Below are positions 13,630 through 20,244 of a DNA stretch of 20,244 nucleotides, in pieces. The DNA comes from an uncultured Clostridia bacterium (GTDB lineage: Bacteria > Bacillota > Clostridia > Oscillospirales > Acutalibacteraceae): assembly GCA_947623215.1 (NCBI GenBank), contig CANQGN010000008.1, positions 1 to 20,244 of the forward strand, written 5' to 3'. A program made the position numbers and the translations under genes. Each line of letters opens with the position of its first letter. Within the stretch, counting starts at the first letter, position 1. A model generated the notes under the pieces. It made no database searches. It was not told the DNA's origin and saw only the letters and a list, made by a program, of their open reading frames with translations.

Positions 13630-13887
13630 CTACTTCGCCCGCTCGATGATTTCTACCACGCGCCATCTCTTGTCTTTCGAGAGGGGGCGGGTTTCCATAA
13701 TCAGTACCCGGTCGCCCACGTGGCAGGCGTTTTCTTCGTCATGCGCTTTAAACTTTACGGTGCGTTTAATAATCTTTTTGTACAGCGGGTGCTTTACGTT
13801 GTCTTGAATGGCCACAACCACGGTTTTGTCCATTTTATCGCTCACCACAAGGCCAACGTTGGTTTTGCGCAAATTCCGTTCGCTCAT
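13630..13887 (-). CDS. rpsQ: Ribosomal protein uS17
   Basis: 85 residues forming an OB fold that binds 16S helix 11. RKTNVGLVVSDKMDKTVVVAI and HDEENACHVGDRVLIMETRPLSK are diagnostic. It begins 4 nt after the rpmC stop codon, so the two are probably coupled. Confidence 0.97.
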   Translation of the reverse strand: MSERNLRKTNVGLVVSDKMDKTVVVAIQDNVKHPLYKKIIKRTVKFKAHDEENACHVGDRVLIMETRPLSKDKRWRVVEIIERAK

Positions 13888-13891
13888 TGTT

Positions 13892-14104
13892 TTAACCCTC
13901 CGTTCCCTTGGCGGCCAGGAGCTCCTGCTCGCGCAGAATGGTTTTTACCCGCGCGATGTCTTTTTTGACCGCTTTAATGCGCATGGGGTTTTCCAGCTGG
14001 TTGATGGCAAGCTGGAAGCGCAACTGAAAGAGTTCCTGCTTCAGCGAGGCCAGCTCATGATTCAGCTCCTCTGCGCTTTTACTTCTGTATTCACTTGCTC
14101 TCAC
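13892..14104 (-). CDS. rpmC: Ribosomal protein uL29
   Basis: 70 residues forming a helical hairpin by the tunnel exit, where SRP and trigger factor dock nearby. SAEELNHELASLKQELFQLRF and RIKAVKKDIARVKTILRE fit the family. It starts with GTG 2 nt after the rplP stop codon. The ribosome binding site is weak (GGTGGTGAG, inside rplP), which points to translational coupling. Confidence 0.96.
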   Translation of the reverse strand: MRASEYRSKSAEELNHELASLKQELFQLRFQLAINQLENPMRIKAVKKDIARVKTILREQELLAAKGTEG

Positions 14105-14106
14105 AG

Positions 14107-14526
14107 TTACTCACCACCATTCTCTTTGGCAACAAATTTGCATTTAATGGGCAGCTTGTTGGCGGCCAGCCGCATGGCTTCTCTGGCCTGGGACTCTTCA
14201 ATGCCGCCGATTTCAAACATTACCCGGCCGGGCTTTACCACCGAAACCCAGTATTCCGGCGAACCTTTACCGGAACCCATGCGGGTTTCGGCCGGTTTTT
14301 CGGTAATGGGCTTGTCGGGGAAAATTTTAATCCACACCTGTCCGGCGCGCTTGGTGTAGCGGGTCATGGCAATACGGGCGGCCTCGATTTGGTTAGAGGT
14401 AATCCAGGCCGGCTCCAGCGCCTGCAGGCCGTACTCGCCGTAGGTTACGGTGTTGCCCCGCATGGCTTTGCCTTTCAGTCGGCCGCGGTGCACGCGGCGG
14501 TACTTCACGCGTTTGGGCATTAACAT
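14107..14526 (-). CDS. rplP: Ribosomal protein uL16
   Basis: 139 residues. uL16 contacts A-site tRNA and finishes the peptidyl transferase centre. MLMPKRVKYRRVHRGRLKG, ITSNQIEAARIAMTRYTKR and the GKGSPEYWVSVVKPG loop are canonical. A longer in-frame start would add 37 residues inside rpsC and has no family support. The ATG at 14526 shares one base with the rpsC stop codon (TGATG) and has AAGGAGG 9 nt upstream. Confidence 0.97.
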   Translation of the reverse strand: MLMPKRVKYRRVHRGRLKGKAMRGNTVTYGEYGLQALEPAWITSNQIEAARIAMTRYTKRAGQVWIKIFPDKPITEKPAETRMGSGKGSPEYWVSVVKPGRVMFEIGGIEESQAREAMRLAANKLPIKCKFVAKENGGE

Positions 14527-15194
14527 CAGCGAGCGCCTCCTTCCTTTTTGGCGGGCCGGCGATTGTCGTGCAGCACTTCGCCGTTGTACAGCCAAACCTT
14601 TACGCCAATGCGGCCGTAGGTGGTTTTGGCTTCGCAAAAACCATAGTCAATATCCGCCCGCAGGGTTTGCAGCGGAATGGTGCCCTCGTGGTAAGTCTCG
14701 GTACGGGCAATTTCGGCGCCGCCCAACCGGCCGGACACCTGAATTTTAATACCCTTGGCGCCAAACTTCATGGCGCGGCCAATGGCCATTTTCATGGCGC
14801 GGCGGAAGGACGCGCGTTTTTCTAACTGCGCGGCCACGCCGGCGGCCACCAGCTGCGCGTTTAAGTCGGGGTTTTTAATCTCTACAATGTTGAGAATGAC
14901 CGTTCGGCCGAGCATTTGCTCCAAATTGGCGCGCAGTTTGTCAATTTCGGCGCCGCCCCGGCCAATGACGATGCCGGGCTTGGCGCAGTGAATGAAAATG
15001 CGAATGCGGGAAGCGTCCCGTTCAATTTCCACCCGGGGTACCCCGGCCGGCTCCAAAAGCCGCAGGAGGTACCGGCGAAGCTTATAATCTTCCACCAGGG
15101 TGTCGCCAAATACGTTGTCTTTGGCAAACCAGCGGGAATCCCAGTTTTTAATCACGCCCACACGTAACCCGTGGGGATTCACTTTTTGACCCAT
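14526..15194 (-). CDS. rpsC: Ribosomal protein uS3
   Basis: 222 residues. uS3 forms the mRNA entry pore with uS4 and uS5 and helps unwind mRNA. MGQKVNPHGLRVGVIKNWDS is the standard N-terminus. The KH domain with VIGRGGAEIDKLR is at about residues 75-90. The C-terminal domain has KGIKIQVSGRLGGAEIART. The start has GAGGAGGGTTAT upstream. Confidence 0.98.
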   Translation of the reverse strand: MGQKVNPHGLRVGVIKNWDSRWFAKDNVFGDTLVEDYKLRRYLLRLLEPAGVPRVEIERDASRIRIFIHCAKPGIVIGRGGAEIDKLRANLEQMLGRTVILNIVEIKNPDLNAQLVAAGVAAQLEKRASFRRAMKMAIGRAMKFGAKGIKIQVSGRLGGAEIARTETYHEGTIPLQTLRADIDYGFCEAKTTYGRIGVKVWLYNGEVLHDNRRPAKKEGGAR

Positions 15195-15212
15195 AATAAC
15201 CCTCCTCTTTCT

Positions 15213-15548
15213 TTATTCGGCTTCGGCGAGAACCAGCGTAATATGAGAGGTTCTCTTTAAAATGCGGAAGGCGCGGCCCTGCGCCCGGGGGCGCATCCGT
15301 TTCAGGGTGGGGCCGGCGGTGGCGTAGCATTTCGCTACCACCAGGTTGGCGCCGTCCATATCATGATTATTTTCGGCGTTCGCAATGGCCGATTTCAGCA
15401 GCTTCTCCAGCACCTCGCAGGCCGCCTTGGGGGTATGCTGCAAAATGGCCAGCGCCTTATCCGCCGGCTGGTTGCGGATTAAATCCAGCACGACCTGCAC
15501 CTTGCGGGGCGAAATGCGAATATATTTTGCGGTTGCTTTCGCTTCCAT
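15213..15548 (-). CDS. rplV: Ribosomal protein uL22
   Basis: 111 residues. uL22 has a globular domain at the subunit surface and a loop that lines the exit tunnel, a known site of macrolide resistance changes. AKYIRISPRKVQVVLDLIR, AENNHDMDGANLVVAKCYA and the loop PTLKRMRPRAQGRAFRILKR are present with no obvious deletion. Confidence 0.97.
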   Translation of the reverse strand: MEAKATAKYIRISPRKVQVVLDLIRNQPADKALAILQHTPKAACEVLEKLLKSAIANAENNHDMDGANLVVAKCYATAGPTLKRMRPRAQGRAFRILKRTSHITLVLAEAE

Positions 15549-15569
15549 CGTTCAATTTTCTCCTTTCGC

Positions 15570-15851
15570 CTATTTGCCGGAATTAGACGTTTTAGAACCG
15601 GCGTGCCCGCGGAAGGTGCGGGTGGGGGCAAACTCGCCCAGCTTGTGGCCGACCATGTCTTCTGTTACGTAAACCGGAACGTGCTTGCGGCCGTCGTGCA
15701 CCGCGAAGGTGTGGCCCACAAAGTCCGGGAAGATGGTGGAGGCCCGGCTCCAGGTTTTGAGCACCCGTTTTTCGCCGGTTTTGTTCATTTCCTGCACGCG
15801 CTTTAAGAGCACGGGCTGAACGAACGGTCCTTTTTTAACGCTTCTACCCAT
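15570..15851 (-). CDS. rpsS: Ribosomal protein uS19
   Basis: 93 residues, in the 30S head next to uS13. MGRSVKKGPFVQPVLLKRV, TWSRASTIFPDFVGHTFAVHD and the conserved KLGEFAPTRTFRGHAG are diagnostic. It is placed between rplB and rplV with 21-nt gaps on each side. Confidence 0.98.
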   Translation of the reverse strand: MGRSVKKGPFVQPVLLKRVQEMNKTGEKRVLKTWSRASTIFPDFVGHTFAVHDGRKHVPVYVTEDMVGHKLGEFAPTRTFRGHAGSKTSNSGK

Positions 15852-15872
15852 GTTTAGAACTCCTTTCGCCCA

Positions 15873-16709
15873 CTATTTCGCGTTGCGGCGCTTGACAATC
15901 ATCTTGTCAGACCGGTTGTGATGCTTGCGGGTTTTGTAACCCAGCGTCGGTTTGCCCCAGGGGGTAACCGGGCCGGAGCGGCCAATGGGCGCCTTGCCCT
16001 CGCCGCCGCCGTGGGGGTGGTCGCAGGGGTTCATAACGGAACCGCGCACCGCAGGCCGCCAACCCATGTGGCGTTTTTTACCGGCTTTGCCGATGTTCAC
16101 GTTGCTGTGGTCAATGTTGCCCACCTGGCCAATGGTGGCCATGCAGGTGACCGGCACGTAGCGCATTTCGCCCGAGGGCAGGCGAATAAGGGCGTACTTG
16201 TCGCCCTCTTTGCCCATCAGCTGCGCCATGCAGCCGCCGGCGCGGGCGAGCTGGGCCCCCTTGCCGGGGTAAAGCTCTACGTTGTGAATAAAGGTACCGG
16301 TGGGAATGGCCGAAAGGGGCAGGGCGTTGCCGGGCACAATGTCGGCGCCTTCTCCGCTAACCACCTTGTCGCCCACCTTTAAGCCCAGCGGGGCGATGAT
16401 GTAGCGCTTCTCGCCGTCTTCATACTGCACCAAGGCAATGTTGGCGGTGCGGTTGGGGTCGTACTCAATGGTGAGCACGGTGGCGGGCATTTGGCCCTTG
16501 TTGCGCTTAAAGTCCACAATGCGGTACTTTTTGCGGTTGCCGCCGCCGTGGTGGCGAACGGTAATGCGGCCGTAGGAATTGCGGCCGGCGTGCTTTTTGA
16601 GCGATACCAGGAGGCTGCGCTCCGGCGCGACCTTGGAAAGCTCGGAATAATCTACCACCGTCATGCCGCGACGGCCGGGGGTAGTGGGTTTGTAATGCTT
16701 AATCGCCAT
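15873..16709 (-). CDS. rplB: Ribosomal protein uL2
   Basis: 278 residues, the usual length. uL2 is required for subunit association and supports the peptidyl transferase centre. HHGGGNRKKYRIVDFKR, PGKGAQLARAGGCMAQLMG and the catalytic-centre loop HPHGGGEGK at residues 231-239 are all intact. It ends in the basic KTRKHHNRSDK and RRNAK segments. Confidence 0.98.
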   Translation of the reverse strand: MAIKHYKPTTPGRRGMTVVDYSELSKVAPERSLLVSLKKHAGRNSYGRITVRHHGGGNRKKYRIVDFKRNKGQMPATVLTIEYDPNRTANIALVQYEDGEKRYIIAPLGLKVGDKVVSGEGADIVPGNALPLSAIPTGTFIHNVELYPGKGAQLARAGGCMAQLMGKEGDKYALIRLPSGEMRYVPVTCMATIGQVGNIDHSNVNIGKAGKKRHMGWRPAVRGSVMNPCDHPHGGGEGKAPIGRSGPVTPWGKPTLGYKTRKHHNRSDKMIVKRRNAK

Positions 16710-16729
16710 TTCTCTTCACGCTCCTTAAC

Positions 16730-17029
16730 TTACATCATGCCCTCAAAGAACTCGATGTTCTTGGAGTCGGCGGTCAGGGTGACAATGGCTTTTTTCCAGC
16801 TCGCGGTATACCCCTCAAACCGGCCGTACCGGCGGCGGCGACCCCGCACGTGCAGGGTGTTTACCTTTTGCACCTTTACCTTAAACAGTTCTTCAACCGC
16901 CTTGGCGATTTCAATTTTGTTGGCGTCGTTCGCCACTTTAAAGCTGAACTTTTTGCTATCCCGCGCGCCGGCCATGCTTTTTTCGGTAATAACCGGGGCC
17001 AGGATAATATCCTGAGCGGCTTTCGTCAT
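16730..17029 (-). CDS. rplW: Ribosomal protein uL23
   Basis: 99 residues. uL23 lies at the tunnel exit and is the main ribosomal contact of trigger factor and SRP. APVITEKSM near the start, FKVANDANKIEIAKAVEELF and VKVQKVNTLHVRGRRRRYGR match the family. Its ATG overlaps the rplD stop codon as ATGA. Confidence 0.97.
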   Translation of the reverse strand: MTKAAQDIILAPVITEKSMAGARDSKKFSFKVANDANKIEIAKAVEELFKVKVQKVNTLHVRGRRRRYGRFEGYTASWKKAIVTLTADSKNIEFFEGMM

Positions 17030-17652
17030 GACGCATATACCTCCTCAAGCTTCTCAACGGCCGCTTTTACCAGTACCAGGCAGTCGGCGTGCAGCACGTC
17101 GTAGGTGTTAACCGAATTGGCGCCGGTTACCGTAACCCCGGCAATGTTGCGCAGGCTGTTTACGGCTACGGGGTTGGCGTCGTCCAGCACCACCAGCGTT
17201 TTCTTCTCCGCCCCAACGGCCTTTAAGGCCGCCGCGGCGGTTTTGGTGCTGTAAGTTTCAAGCGACAGGGCGTCGAGCACAATCAGCCGCTCGGCCGAAA
17301 CCTTGTCAGACAGCGCAGAAAAGAGCGCCAGCCGCTTTACCTTTTTGTTGAGCGACAGCCGGTAGTCGCGGGGCTTGGGGGCAAAGGCTACGCCGCCGTG
17401 GGTCCACTGTACCGCGCGGGTAGAACCCTGCCGGGCGTGGCCGGTGCCCTTTTGGCGCCAGGGCTTTTTGCCGCCGCCGGCAACCTCTGCGCGGGTAAGA
17501 GCGGACTGGGTGCCCTGCCGTTGATTGGCCAGATATTGAACCACCGCCAGATGCATGGCCTGTACGTTGGGTTCAATTCCGAAAATAGAATCCTTTAATT
17601 CGATTTCGCCGGTCTGCTTGCCGGCCATATCGAGCACTTGTACCTTCGGCAT
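17026..17652 (-). CDS. rplD: Ribosomal protein uL4
   Basis: 208 residues. uL4 has a tunnel-lining loop, seen here as GGGKKPWRQKGTGHARQGST, and a globular domain with LNKKVKRLALFSALSDK. In E. coli it represses its own operon through the S10 leader. Whether the long leader here serves that purpose is unknown. The 4-nt overlap with rplW indicates coupled translation. Confidence 0.98.
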   Translation of the reverse strand: MPKVQVLDMAGKQTGEIELKDSIFGIEPNVQAMHLAVVQYLANQRQGTQSALTRAEVAGGGKKPWRQKGTGHARQGSTRAVQWTHGGVAFAPKPRDYRLSLNKKVKRLALFSALSDKVSAERLIVLDALSLETYSTKTAAAALKAVGAEKKTLVVLDDANPVAVNSLRNIAGVTVTGANSVNTYDVLHADCLVLVKAAVEKLEEVYAS

Positions 17653-17672
17653 CAGAAATACGCTCCTTTCCC

Positions 17673-18299
17673 TTACGCTTTTACGCTGTCTGCAATCATC
17701 ACAATGCCGCCCTTGGGGCCGGGAATGGCGCCCTTAATGGCGATGATGTTGTTTTCCGCGTCTACTTTTACAATTTGCAGGTTTTGCACGGTTACCCGCT
17801 CGCAGCCCATGCGGCCGGCGCCCTTGGTGCCCTTAAACACCCGCGAGGGGGAGGAGCAGGCGCCTTGCGAACCCGCATGGCGGTGAACCGGGCCGGTACC
17901 GTGGGTTTCTTTTAAGCGAGAGAAGTTCCAGCGTTTAATGACGCCGGCGGTGCCCTTGCCCTTGCTGACCCCCGCTACGTCTACCGCGTCGCCCACGGCG
18001 AAAACGTCTGCCTTAATGAGGTCGCCCACGTTCGCTTCGCCCTCTAAGCGAAACTCGCGCAGCACCTTTTTGGGGGCCACGTCGTTTTTCTTAAAATGCC
18101 CGGCCATGGGCTTGTTCAGCGACTTGGCGCGTACTTCGCCAAAGCCGTACTGAAAGGCCTTGTAGCCGTCGTTTTCTACGGTTTTTACCTGGGTGACCAC
18201 GCAGGGACCGGCTTCTACCGCCGTTACGGGCACCACGTTGCCGCGTTCGTCAAACAGCTGGGTCATGCCGAGCTTTTTGCCGATGATTGCCTTTTTCAT
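17673..18299 (-). CDS. rplC: Ribosomal protein uL3
   Basis: 208 residues, an early 50S assembly protein that reaches toward the peptidyl transferase centre. MKKAIIGKKLGMTQLFDERG is canonical. The central extension, KETHGTGPVHRHAGSQGA followed by SSPSRVFKG and GRMG, is a variant of the more usual THGSHFHRxPGSIG loop. It is preceded by GGAGGTAAGAAAACAG. Confidence 0.98.
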   Translation of the reverse strand: MKKAIIGKKLGMTQLFDERGNVVPVTAVEAGPCVVTQVKTVENDGYKAFQYGFGEVRAKSLNKPMAGHFKKNDVAPKKVLREFRLEGEANVGDLIKADVFAVGDAVDVAGVSKGKGTAGVIKRWNFSRLKETHGTGPVHRHAGSQGACSSPSRVFKGTKGAGRMGCERVTVQNLQIVKVDAENNIIAIKGAIPGPKGGIVMIADSVKA

Positions 18300-18377
18300 C
18301 TGTTTTCTTACCTCCTGTGGTTATTGGTTGACGGCCTTTTTTAAAGTCGCCGCCAACTTGACCGCGCTTCAAGCGGG

Positions 18378-18689
18378 TTAAGCCTTAATGTCTACCTCTA
18401 CGCCGGCGGGGAGCTCCAGCCCCATTAACGCCTCTACCGCTTTGTTAGAGGGGCGCAGAATGTCGATGAGCCGTTTGTGGGTGCGCATTTCAAACTGCTC
18501 GCGGGAGTCTTTGTACTTGTGCACCGCCCGCAGAATGGTGACCACTTCTTTTTCGGTGGGGAGCGGAACCGGCCCGGACACCCGCGCGCCGGTGCGGCGG
18601 GCGGTTTCTACAATCTTTTCGGCCGATTGATCCACCAGTTGATGATCGTACCCTTTGAGTCTGATTCTGATTTTTTCTTTTGCTGCCAT
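18378..18689 (-). CDS. rpsJ: Ribosomal protein uS10
   Basis: 103 residues in the 30S head; it also forms the antitermination complex with NusB. KIRIRLKGYDHQLVDQSAEKI, RRTGARVSGPVPLPTEK and the SREQFEMRTHKRLIDI segment are diagnostic. A start 30 nt upstream would add ten residues that overlap the ribosome binding site. The ATG at 18689 has AAGGAGGCGAACTCTT upstream. It is the first gene of the superoperon, and 78 nt separate it from rplC. Confidence 0.97.
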   Translation of the reverse strand: MAAKEKIRIRLKGYDHQLVDQSAEKIVETARRTGARVSGPVPLPTEKEVVTILRAVHKYKDSREQFEMRTHKRLIDILRPSNKAVEALMGLELPAGVEVDIKA

Positions 18690-19091
18690 AAGAGTTCGCC
18701 TCCTTGAAATTTTCGCCACGGTTCGGCCGGGCGGGGCTTTTGCTGCCCCCCGTTTTTTGCTGACGTGCTGCCGGCCGCCGTGGTCAGGTTGGCGGGAACG
18801 GTTTGACGGAACCTTTGGTTTTTCGATAATTCAACCACCGATCCGTGTGTTCTGCGGCTGCCCATCGAAAAACCGAAACGGCCCGCGCTTGGTTTGGCGA
18901 AAGGGCGCCAAACGCCGCATGGCCCATTCCGGGTAGTCAAAACGTCCAACGCGCGAAGGGGGGCGGCAAACCCGCCCGCCGCGCACAGATTACCTGTCGC
19001 CCGGTTTAAAATCGGACATACTCCGCGGTAATTCCCTGCCTCGTCAAACGGGCAGCCACCTACCGCATCAACGCATATCTGCACATCATGC
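18690..19091 (-). promoter_or_regulatory. Long structured leader of the S10 superoperon
   Basis: About 400 nt lie between the predicted transcription start and rpsJ with no credible gene. Frames here cross the promoter and terminators, and no ribosome binding site supports them. Two stems stand out. A perfect 11-bp inverted repeat, GGTTTTTCGAT (18874-18864) with ATCGAAAAACC (18827-18817), is spaced 36 nt apart. An 8-bp hairpin, GTTTGGCG (18913-18906) with CGCCAAAC (18899-18892), lies just 5' of it. A short GGGGC/GCCCC stem lies nearer the start codon. No T-run follows these stems on the - strand, so control, if any, is more likely translational or through RNA folding than attenuation. Confidence 0.5.
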
Positions 19092-19097
19092 CTTGCC

Positions 19098-19126
19098 ATA
19101 ATACCACACGGCAAAGCCAATTGCAA
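19098..19126 (-). promoter_or_regulatory. Promoter of the S10 superoperon
   Basis: On the - strand, TTGCAA (19126-19121), a 17-nt spacer and TATTAT (19103-19098). An AT-rich tract (ATTTAAAAAAATGC, 19140-19127) lies directly upstream, as an UP element would. I find no better promoter between it and rpsJ. Confidence 0.72.
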
Positions 19127-19242
19127 GCATTTTTTTAAATTTTTGCCGTTTTTTTCAACCCCTTTTCGCCGGGGATTTTGGGGCTTCCAAATGTAGTGCC
19201 CGCCGCCTTTTCGGCCACAATATCTGCCCTGCCTGCCAATAG

Positions 19243-19275
19243 AAAAAAGCCGCGCTCTTTGCCATAAAGCGCGGC
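19243..19275 (-). terminator. Second of two twin terminators
   Basis: GCCGCGCTTT (19275-19266) pairs with AAAGAGCGCGGC (19260-19249), followed by TTTTTT. It closely resembles the terminator at 19337-19367 and lies about 115 nt upstream of the S10 promoter's -35 box. Confidence 0.88.
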
Positions 19276-19336
19276 AGGGGCTGCCTGTTGCTTTGGTTGT
19301 GTGCAACCGCCCCGCCGTCTTTTGCGGCGAAACATG

Positions 19337-19367
19337 AAAAAGCCGCGCTCTTGGGGAAAAGCGCGGC
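19337..19367 (-). terminator. Terminator of thiN
   Basis: GCCGCGC (19367-19361) and GCGCGGC (19348-19342) form the stem, followed by TTTTT (19341-19337). It is 37 nt after the thiN stop codon. Confidence 0.88.
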
Positions 19368-19403
19368 CTATACATTATATATATAGTAGTGAGAGGAGAA
19401 AAT

Positions 19404-20033
19404 TTAAGCTTCTTCCTGCTCCAGCACCACGTAGAGGGCGCCGGCGTGTACCAGCACGCCGCCCGGGCGGCCGGTAAAGGCGTTGCTCACCCCCAGCGGG
19501 GCGTAGGGGTGCAGCGGCGCGCGCGTAAGCGGATAGCGCAGCCCCTTTAGGGTGACCACCGCCTCGCCCCCCGCGGCAAAGAGAGAAATCAGCCCGGCCT
19601 TGTCGCTCCCAAACCGCCAGCACTGCCCGGCGGTAAGGGCAAAGGCGCGGGTGGCGCCGCATTTCAGTTCCGCCGCGCCGCCCCGCCGTGCCACCCCCAG
19701 CAGCAGCTGAAAGTTGGCGGCGGTGTGCGAGACCCGGCTGCCGAACAGCCCGCCGAGCAGCAAAAAGGCGCGGTAGCCCCGCCGCCAGCCCTCGTTTACG
19801 GCGGCGGCCATGTCGGTGTCGTCTTTTTCGCAGGGCAGCCGAATAACGTTGCCCCCGGTGGGCAGGCTGCCGAAGGAGTCAAAGTCGCCCAGCACAAGGT
19901 CGGGGGTTACCCCGGCGGCTTGCAGGGCGGCCAGCCCCCCGTCCGCCGCAATCATCAGGTCGTCCGCCCGGCGGCGAAAGGCCAGGTCGCCCGGGGGGCA
20001 TTCGCCCGCCCCCACAATAATGCACCGTTTCAT
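19404..20033 (-). CDS. thiN: Thiamine pyrophosphokinase
   Basis: 209 residues, the usual family length. The enzyme makes thiamine diphosphate from thiamine and ATP. Landmarks are the N-terminal CIIVGAGE, MIAADGGLAAL, the acidic PDLVLGDFDS, PCEKDDTDM and LGGLFGSRVSHTAAN, which replaces the more common GGTGGRxDHTLAN. In that motif the usual Asp before His is Ser, so the ligand set should be checked. The C-terminal half is the thiamin-binding beta domain. The ATG at 20033 was preferred over an upstream extension because the family begins here and GGGAGGAAGG precedes it. No TPP riboswitch is visible in the upstream 200 nt. Confidence 0.88.
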   Translation of the reverse strand: MKRCIIVGAGECPPGDLAFRRRADDLMIAADGGLAALQAAGVTPDLVLGDFDSFGSLPTGGNVIRLPCEKDDTDMAAAVNEGWRRGYRAFLLLGGLFGSRVSHTAANFQLLLGVARRGGAAELKCGATRAFALTAGQCWRFGSDKAGLISLFAAGGEAVVTLKGLRYPLTRAPLHPYAPLGVSNAFTGRPGGVLVHAGALYVVLEQEEA

Positions 20034-20068
20034 GCAACCTTCCTCCCTTTTTGTAAACATACAAGACG

Positions 20069-20132
20069 GGGCGGCGGTGGAAACGGGGAGAAGGAAAGAA
20101 ACACCCCCGCTTGCCACCGCCGCCCTTTTTTT
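20069..20132 (+). terminator. Strong terminator-like hairpin upstream of thiN
   Basis: GGGCGGCGGTGG (20069-20080) pairs perfectly with CCACCGCCGCCC (20114-20125). An inner CGGGG/CCCCG stem sits in the loop, and TTTTTTT (20126-20132) follows. It reads as a terminator only on the + strand, where no gene precedes it within this part of the window. On the - strand it would sit in the thiN leader. Confidence 0.6.
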
Positions 20133-20244
20133 AGGCAACACAATCAGACTCCAACGCGTTTTTGGGGGACTGCCCGCCGCGCCTGCTGCGCCCTCCACTT
20201 TTGCCGTACACAAAGTACGGCTGCAAGCGCACGCCTTGCAGTCA
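20133..20244. other. Structured non-coding segment at the window edge
   Basis: There is no gene here. On the + strand, CCGTAC/GTACGG (20196-20222 region) and CTGCAAG/CTTGCAG (about 20221-20241) form short hairpins. The dense stems suggest an RNA element or a dispersed repeat cut by the window edge. Confidence 0.35.

Noticed and set aside
18728..18758. Terminator-like GGGGC/GCCCC hairpin plus T6 on the + strand
   Set aside because: No + strand gene lies upstream and the stem is short for its GC-rich surroundings. It is more likely part of the rpsJ leader fold read backwards.
18608..19375. A 255-codon - strand frame upstream of and overlapping rpsJ
   Set aside because: It runs through two terminators and the S10 promoter, overlaps rpsJ in another frame, has no family resemblance and no ribosome binding site. 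It is a by-product of high GC.
20034..20244. TPP riboswitch upstream of thiN
   Set aside because: Neither the CUGAGA core nor the ACCUGAUCUGG-type segment of the TPP aptamer is present on either strand.

Overview
The window suggests a moderately high-GC Firmicute of class Clostridia, probably in or near the Oscillospiraceae. The reasons are the gene order of the S10-spc-alpha cluster, rpsD sitting inside the alpha segment, a KOW/L14e-like gene between map and infA, a zinc-type S14, a DUF1836 regulator and a DegV protein. The genus assignment is inference from gene content and cannot be tested here.

Layout, left to right. 2-640 (+) is the 3' end of an ABC exporter gene. 686-1237 (-) is a DUF1836 regulator, divergent from a DegV-family lipid-binding protein at 1436-2284 (+). 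Their promoters face away from each other across a pair of 9-bp direct repeats. 2285-3215 has no conventional gene but is the most unusual part of the window. It holds two tandem copies of a short promoter-RNA-terminator unit on the + strand. The second copy converges on, and is fully antisense to, a - strand transcript that encodes a 37-residue single-membrane-segment peptide with a lysine tail. This is the layout of a type I toxin-antitoxin locus, with the antitoxin RNA duplicated.

3216-18689 (-) is an unbroken ribosomal protein superoperon. In transcription order it reads rpsJ-rplC-rplD-rplW-rplB-rpsS-rplV-rpsC-rplP-rpmC-rpsQ-rplN-rplX-rplE-rpsN-rpsH-rplF-rplR-rpsE-rpmD-rplO-secY-adk-map-KOW-infA-rpmJ-rpsM-rpsK-rpsD-rpoA-rplQ, closed by a strong intrinsic terminator at 3121-3165. 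Most gaps are under 40 nt and several genes overlap. A sigma-A-type promoter at 19098-19126 precedes rpsJ with an apparent 400-nt structured leader.

19404-20033 (-) is thiN (thiamine pyrophosphokinase), insulated from the S10 promoter by two near-identical terminators. The last 210 nt hold strong hairpins but no gene.

The superoperon supplies most of the large and small ribosomal subunit proteins of the central cluster, the SecY channel, IF-1, N-terminal Met removal (Map), adenylate kinase and the RNA polymerase alpha subunit, so translation, export and transcription capacity are co-expressed. The candidate toxin-antitoxin locus lies just beyond the operon's terminator and is a separate unit.
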